The notes under the pieces are model-generated. The model was not told the origin of the DNA. It ran no database searches and saw only the letters and a program-made list of their open reading frames with translations. The position numbers and the translations under genes are program-made. From contig UZAE01012718.1 in the NCBI GenBank assembly GCA_900617975.1, positions 1-22,021 of the forward strand: a stretch of 22,021 bases of DNA, written 5' to 3'. The DNA comes from Rodentolepis nana (taxonomy: Eukaryota > Platyhelminthes > Cestoda > Cyclophyllidea > Hymenolepididae). Below are positions 21,801 to 22,021 of this stretch, in pieces. Numbering within the stretch: position 1 is the first letter of the stretch; each line of letters opens with the position of its first letter.

Positions 21801-22021
21801 CACTGTATCCCAGAATCAATTTGTTATGGCTATGCTAACTGATATTTTCATAGTTTGGCATCTTAAGAATTGCTCCTAGTGACGTCTTGTCTAATTTGCG
21901 TCTCAGTTTGTTCCGACAAGGCACATTGGCGAGATCGGGTCAATAGATATTCTGCATCTGGATGCCTTGTTTATTTCTAACGATAAATATCCACTTAATA
22001 GATAAACGGTATCGACGTACG
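678..22021 (+). CDS. scrib: Scribble/LAP4-like polarity scaffold gene, partial, multi-exon (overview)
   Basis: Joined coding parts: 678-847, 2551-2625, 3259-3333, 5412-5448, 5899-5939, 6019-6104, 6174-6435, 9533-9659, 11307-11404, 11482-11826, 15923-16243, 20299-20391, 21408-21488 and 22002-22021, with 6546-6590 doubtful. All phases agree and give about 609 codons. Seen: a LAP-type RRDTPH motif, then PDZ1 (GLGLSIAGG, VGDKLLE, VNGVSM) and PDZ2 (GLGFSIAGG, VGDQLYK, INGIDV). Known: Scribble is a cortical, membrane-associated scaffold of leucine-rich repeats plus four PDZ domains, acting with Dlg and Lgl in epithelial polarity. The order of linker and PDZ1/PDZ2, and the strong PDZ1 match, favour Scribble over Erbin or Densin, which have a single PDZ. 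The LRR part lies upstream and PDZ3/4, if present, downstream. The gene is incomplete at both ends. Confidence 0.87.
848..2550 (+). other. Intron between exons A and B
   Basis: About 1.7 kb, holding retroposon copy 2 at 1546-2106. The rest is AT-rich with no recognised gene. The short open frame at 2150-2383 has no family-like sequence. The donor could also be at 908. Confidence 0.6.
1546..2106 (+). mobile_element. SINE-like retroposon copy 2, tandem composite in one target-site duplication
   Basis: A full-length unit (1546 to about 1862, head GGGGTGTGCGATAGACTTACC to GCCATTCGATATA) is joined directly to a head-truncated second unit (about 1863-2106), which begins inside the family at AGTCTATAAACT and ends in GCCATTTGAAATAACTGAATAAATA. 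The pair is flanked by AAATATTTAATCAC (1532-1545) and AAATATTTGATCAC (2107-2120), 13 of 14 identical. There is no duplication between the two units. This is the only full copy in the same orientation as scrib. Confidence 0.88.
2551..2625 (+). CDS. scrib: scrib exon B: start of the LAP-specific linker
   Basis: This 75-base, 25-codon exon is bounded by TTTGTTTGTAG and GAT|GTATGT, phase 0 at both ends. It encodes AETGRETTARVRFNAEDG followed by PAKHAND. The stretch ARVRFNAEDG resembles the hydrophobic-acidic element that precedes the RRDTPH motif in LAP proteins. A second frame is also open across the exon, but only this one joins the next exon in phase and gives the family-like sequence. No catalytic or binding residues are expected here. 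Confidence 0.75.
2626..3258 (+). other. Intron between exons B and C
   Basis: 633 bases from GTATGT to AATAG. Apart from a 7-C run at 2650-2656 I see nothing in it. Confidence 0.7.
3259..3333 (+). CDS. scrib: scrib exon C: first degenerate TPH-like motif
   Basis: This exon is also exactly 75 bases, from CATAATAG to ACC|GTGAGT, phase 0 at both ends. It encodes VREYPKTRHPIHLKKGLDGE and then IVHKT. YPKTRHPIHLKK lines up loosely with the R-R-x-TPHxLK element found just after the leucine-rich repeats of Scribble and Erbin, but the TPH core is diverged. Together with exon B it forms the first half of the LAP-specific region. Basic residues dominate. Confidence 0.75.
3839..3861. repeat. GT microsatellite
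   Basis: Interrupted (GT)n run within a wider GT-rich patch from about 3796. It also produces the His/Thr-rich and Val/Cys-rich frames read on either strand here, which are not genes. Confidence 0.9.
4205..4221. repeat. 17-base C homopolymer
   Basis: An unbroken C run inside a C-rich patch from about 4192. It is the longest homopolymer in the window, in otherwise AT-rich intron. Confidence 0.95.
5412..5448 (+). CDS. scrib: scrib exon D: 37-base small exon
   Basis: This small exon lies between a TTGGAATTTCAG acceptor and a GCG|GTAAGG donor. It enters in phase 0 and ends one base into a codon, which fits the next exon exactly. It encodes NDNSPHIPSNVR plus the first base of Asp. The residues are polar and Pro-containing, as expected for a linker. 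Its support is the strong splice consensus and the phase chain with both neighbours; the sequence itself is too short for a family match. Confidence 0.65.
5449..5898 (+). other. Intron between exons D and E
   Basis: 450 bases, AT-rich, from GTAAGG to TTATAG. Nothing else seen. Confidence 0.65.
5899..5939 (+). CDS. scrib: scrib exon E: 41-base small exon
   Basis: The acceptor is CTTCTTATAG and the donor is GCC|GTAAGT, a perfect consensus. The first two bases complete the Asp codon started in exon D, followed by LHPNADQNTSHNA, ending in phase 0. It continues the polar linker. The 79-base intron behind it shows that this gene mixes very short and very long introns. Confidence 0.68.
6019..6104 (+). 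CDS. scrib: scrib exon F: second TPH-like motif (RKQDTPKRA)
   Basis: The exon starts after TTTTTTCTATAG in phase 0 and reads NVPLYIRKQDTPKRALGGVG, then SATDTSSL, ending two bases into a Tyr codon at CTA|GTAATT. Without splicing the frame meets TAG at 6103, so the donor is required. LYIRKQDTPKRA resembles the LxRRDTPHxxK motif seen in full form in exon H (9533-9659), suggesting a degenerate internal repeat. The following intron is only 69 bases. Confidence 0.77.
6174..6435 (+). CDS. scrib: scrib exon G: Ser/Gly-rich and acidic linker
   Basis: The acceptor TTTTTCCCTCCAG is followed by one base that completes Tyr, then TNTQGSDYAGSLSS. The exon is rich in Ser, Thr, Gly and Asn, then becomes charged with VTFAESPLEGPG and ends in ADREKDDEEEYSSGG. 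The donor GGT|GTAAGT is a perfect consensus in phase 0. The composition is typical of a disordered phospho-linker, and clustered Ser next to acidic residues could be casein-kinase-type sites, which is inference only. An alternative donor two bases earlier (GGAG|GTGTAA) would shift the phase. Confidence 0.83.
6546..6590 (+). CDS. scrib: scrib doubtful exon: cassette, or alternative terminal exon running to a stop at 6611
   Basis: After GCTACTACAG the phase-0 frame reads AEEDGSLRDQRNMEK, an acidic, hydrophilic stretch that fits the neighbouring linker, then VHLNQL and a TAA stop at 6609-6611. To reach the next exon (9533, phase 0) the only in-phase donor is AAA|GTCCAT at 6591, which is weak. 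The better-looking donor CT|GTAAAT at 6608 leaves phase 2, which is incompatible. Exon G also splices in frame straight to 9533. The block may therefore be a skipped cassette, an alternative 3' end giving a protein without PDZ domains, or not an exon. Confidence 0.4.
7577..7889 (-). mobile_element. SINE-like retroposon copy 3, with perfect target-site duplication
   Basis: The element is flanked by exact 14-base repeats AGCATGTGCAAGAT at 7563-7576 and 7890-7903. Read on the - strand it starts GGGTGTGCGATAGACTTACC and ends in CCATTTGATATAAATATAA. It has an internal deletion of roughly 18 bases relative to copies 1 and 6, around 7695-7715. It is the cleanest proof of the boundaries and of retroposition in this family. 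It carries an intact GAG|GTAAGT on the scrib sense strand at 7867-7875. Confidence 0.92.
8685..8990 (-). mobile_element. SINE-like retroposon copy 4, head inverted (twin-priming structure)
   Basis: 8685 to about 8811 is the 3' part of the family in - orientation, with its TTTA tail at 8685-8698. At 8812 it meets the 5' terminus of the family (GTGTGCCATAGACTTACC) in + orientation, which runs to TTTGTCTCTT at 8990 and stops inside the element. The two parts together cover the element except about 16 bases. An inverted head joined at its 5' terminus to a truncated tail is what internal second-strand priming leaves. No flanking repeat was found by eye. Confidence 0.83.
9533..9659 (+). CDS. scrib: scrib exon H: LAP motif LIRRDTPHYTKR
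   Basis: The acceptor AATTTCTTTTAG leads in phase 0 to EEIDTITKSVAFGDDVKD, then NEDNGNQKLIRRDTPHYTKR and ARIH, ending one base into Met at ACA|GTAAGT. KSVAFGDD followed by an acidic stretch and KLIRRDTPHYTKR is the clearest LAP-family signature in the window. Members such as Drosophila and vertebrate Scribble have a very similar element just before PDZ1 (family knowledge recalled, not searched). This exon, more than the PDZ domains, separates a LAP protein from other multi-PDZ scaffolds. Confidence 0.88.
10447..10470 (-). mobile_element. SINE-like retroposon copy 5, head fragment beside an N
   Basis: Only GTGGAGGTAAGTCTATCGC plus ACAC remains, the outermost head of the family, beginning immediately after an N at 10447. 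No other family sequence lies to the left. Either a very short remnant survives, or the rest of a copy was lost in assembly at the N. It keeps the GAG|GTAAGT site. Confidence 0.7.
10609..10621. repeat. 13-base G homopolymer near an N
   Basis: An unbroken G run 13 bases before the N at 10634, so the run length may be unreliable. Confidence 0.9.
11307..11404 (+). CDS. scrib: scrib exon I: helical segment after the RRDTPH motif
   Basis: The exon opens after TTCTCCTTACAG with two bases that complete Met, then NNEEAVIKLLKKCCDPNVV and NSFAEGIPPDSTR, ending in phase 0 at AGG|GTAATA. The EEAVIKLLKK stretch looks like an amphipathic helix, similar in place to the second LAP-specific segment after RRDTPH. 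A Cys pair (KKCCD) is present. The 77-base intron that follows has normal ends. Confidence 0.78.
11482..11826 (+). CDS. scrib: scrib exon J: Ser/Thr/Pro linker and first two thirds of PDZ1
   Basis: 115 codons, phase 0 at both ends (TTTGGCAG ... GAG|GTGAGT). Residues 1-54 are a Ser/Thr/Pro/Ala linker. PDZ1 begins near residue 55 with EQVTLHITLEREPGGG, the carboxylate-binding loop is GLGLSIAGG (residues 70-78), then GIFVSRLAPGG and LKVGDKLLE. GIF-SR and GDKLLEVNG match the first PDZ domain of Scribble closely. PDZ domains bind C-terminal tails of membrane and signalling proteins. The split after GDKLLE is a common intron position inside PDZ domains. Confidence 0.93.
11827..15922 (+). other. Large intron inside PDZ1
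   Basis: 4096 bases from GTGAGT to TTTCAG. It is the longest stretch without a copy of the retroposon family. T-rich open frames at 12024-12430 and 12770-13275 and a - strand frame at 15262-15582 were read and not recognised. I see no RNA gene. Confidence 0.7.
15923..16243 (+). CDS. scrib: scrib exon K: end of PDZ1 and inter-PDZ linker
   Basis: The acceptor TTGCCTTTTCAG leads in phase 0 to VNGVSMVNVEHQVAVSALR, completing PDZ1 with strand and helix B, then FKLLLCRE. His in EHQVAVSAL sits where class I PDZ domains carry the residue that contacts Ser/Thr at ligand position -2, so PDZ1 is predicted to be class I. About 75 residues of linker follow, containing HAPPHSSH and PSSLLNTTSLGRLIPSS. The donor is CAA|GTAAGA, phase 0. 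The frame stays open into the intron to a stop at 16415-16417. Confidence 0.92.
16628..16655. repeat. AATT/TTAA palindromic patch
   Basis: Overlapping AATTAATTAATT units that are nearly their own reverse complement. A simple-sequence patch; no function inferred. Confidence 0.7.
17766..18084 (-). mobile_element. SINE-like retroposon copy 6
   Basis: Flanks GATTGGAGAAATATA (17751-17765) and GAGTGGAGAAATATA (18085-18099) agree at 14 of 15 positions. The copy is full length, from the tail TTTTATTTTATATCAAATGG to the head terminus CGCACACCCC. The donor-like site is lost (GTGGATTTAAGTC). It lies antisense in the 4-kb intron between PDZ1 and PDZ2. Confidence 0.9.
19206..19532 (-). mobile_element. 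SINE-like retroposon copy 7
   Basis: A full-length copy with a short TTTATTTATTT tail, flanked by AAATGAAAT at 19197-19205 and 19533-19541. The left flank is AT-rich, so this 9-base duplication is weaker evidence than in copies 3 and 6. GAG|GTAAGT is intact at 19508-19516. Same intron and orientation as copy 6, about 1.1 kb apart. Confidence 0.88.
20299..20391 (+). CDS. scrib: scrib exon L: start of PDZ2 with the GLGF loop
   Basis: The acceptor TTCTATTTCAG and donor TCG|GTGAGT bound 31 codons in phase 0: LIKCTLHRDWSGLGFSIAGG followed by RGVLGPQADAS. GLGF is the canonical carboxylate-binding loop of PDZ domains, and SIAGGRG resembles Scribble PDZ2 more than PDZ3. The linker between PDZ1 and PDZ2 is about 75 residues, with no intervening exon required by phase. 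Confidence 0.92.
20392..21407 (+). other. Intron inside PDZ2 (first)
   Basis: 1016 bases, AT-rich, with a 9-C run at 21150-21158. Nothing else recognised. Confidence 0.7.
21408..21488 (+). CDS. scrib: scrib exon M: middle of PDZ2
   Basis: 27 codons in phase 0 between TTTATTTACAG and AAG|GTATGT. The product, TIYISRIVEGGAADKTGQLR then VGDQLYK, is the strand, turn and VGD segment that follows the GLGF loop. GGAADK-G-L-VGD is the standard PDZ core. The domain is split GLGF | IYISR...VGDQLYK | INGIDV over three exons, while PDZ1 is split only once. Confidence 0.92.
21489..22001 (+). other. Intron inside PDZ2 (second)
   Basis: 513 bases from GTATGT to TTAATAG. I see nothing else in it. Confidence 0.7.
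22002..22021 (+). CDS. scrib: scrib exon N: PDZ2 continuing off the window
   Basis: After CTTAATAG the frame continues INGIDV plus two bases of the next codon. INGIDV directly after GDQLYK is the expected PDZ strand before helix B. The exon is cut by the window edge, so the helix that decides the ligand class of PDZ2 is not visible. Confidence 0.85.

Noticed and set aside
1..22021. tRNA or other structured RNA genes, CRISPR arrays, bacterial operons
   Set aside because: Reading both strands for tRNA B-box strings with paired arms, repeated spacers or Shine-Dalgarno-led gene chains found none. GGTTCGA-like strings at 10378 and 2582 lack a matching cloverleaf or are coding.

Overview
The window is eukaryotic genomic DNA. 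Coding blocks are short, bounded by AG/GT splice signals with compatible phases, and separated by AT-rich introns of 69 bp to about 4.1 kb. The best reading is one large gene on the + strand, open at both ends: a Scribble/LAP4-type cell-polarity scaffold (scrib). Fourteen supported exons plus one doubtful exon give about 609 codons between 678 and 22021. The organism looks like an invertebrate. A flatworm, perhaps a large-genome tapeworm, is my guess from gene style and repeat load; the sequence alone does not prove it.

Layout of the gene. Exons from 678 to 11404 encode the region after the leucine-rich repeats: an acidic, low-complexity linker with three RR-D-TPH-like motifs, the clearest being LIRRDTPHYTKR, which is typical of LAP proteins. 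The exon at 11482-11826 has a Ser/Thr/Pro-rich linker and the first half of PDZ1 (loop GLGL). The exon at 15923-16243 completes PDZ1 (LLEVNGVSM, then H-x-x-A-V on helix B) and adds a linker. Exons at 20299-20391, 21408-21488 and 22002-22021 encode most of PDZ2 (loop GLGF, then VGDQLYKINGIDV), which runs off the end. The N-terminal leucine-rich repeats and any further PDZ domains lie outside the window.

The introns carry an interspersed family of about 310-330 bp that I do not recognise. It has a conserved head (GTGTGCGATAGACTTACC...), a TTTA-type 3' tail and direct flanking repeats of 9-15 bp, the hallmarks of a SINE-like retroposon. Seven insertions or fragments are present. One is a tandem composite inside a single pair of flanking repeats. 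One is a head-inverted copy of the kind made by twin priming. Several antisense copies show the host transcript a perfect GAG|GTAAGT donor. No tRNA, rRNA, CRISPR, bacterial operon or viral gene was seen. The most useful leads are the retroposon family, its unusual insertion structures, and an unresolved splice or frame problem around 6546-6611.
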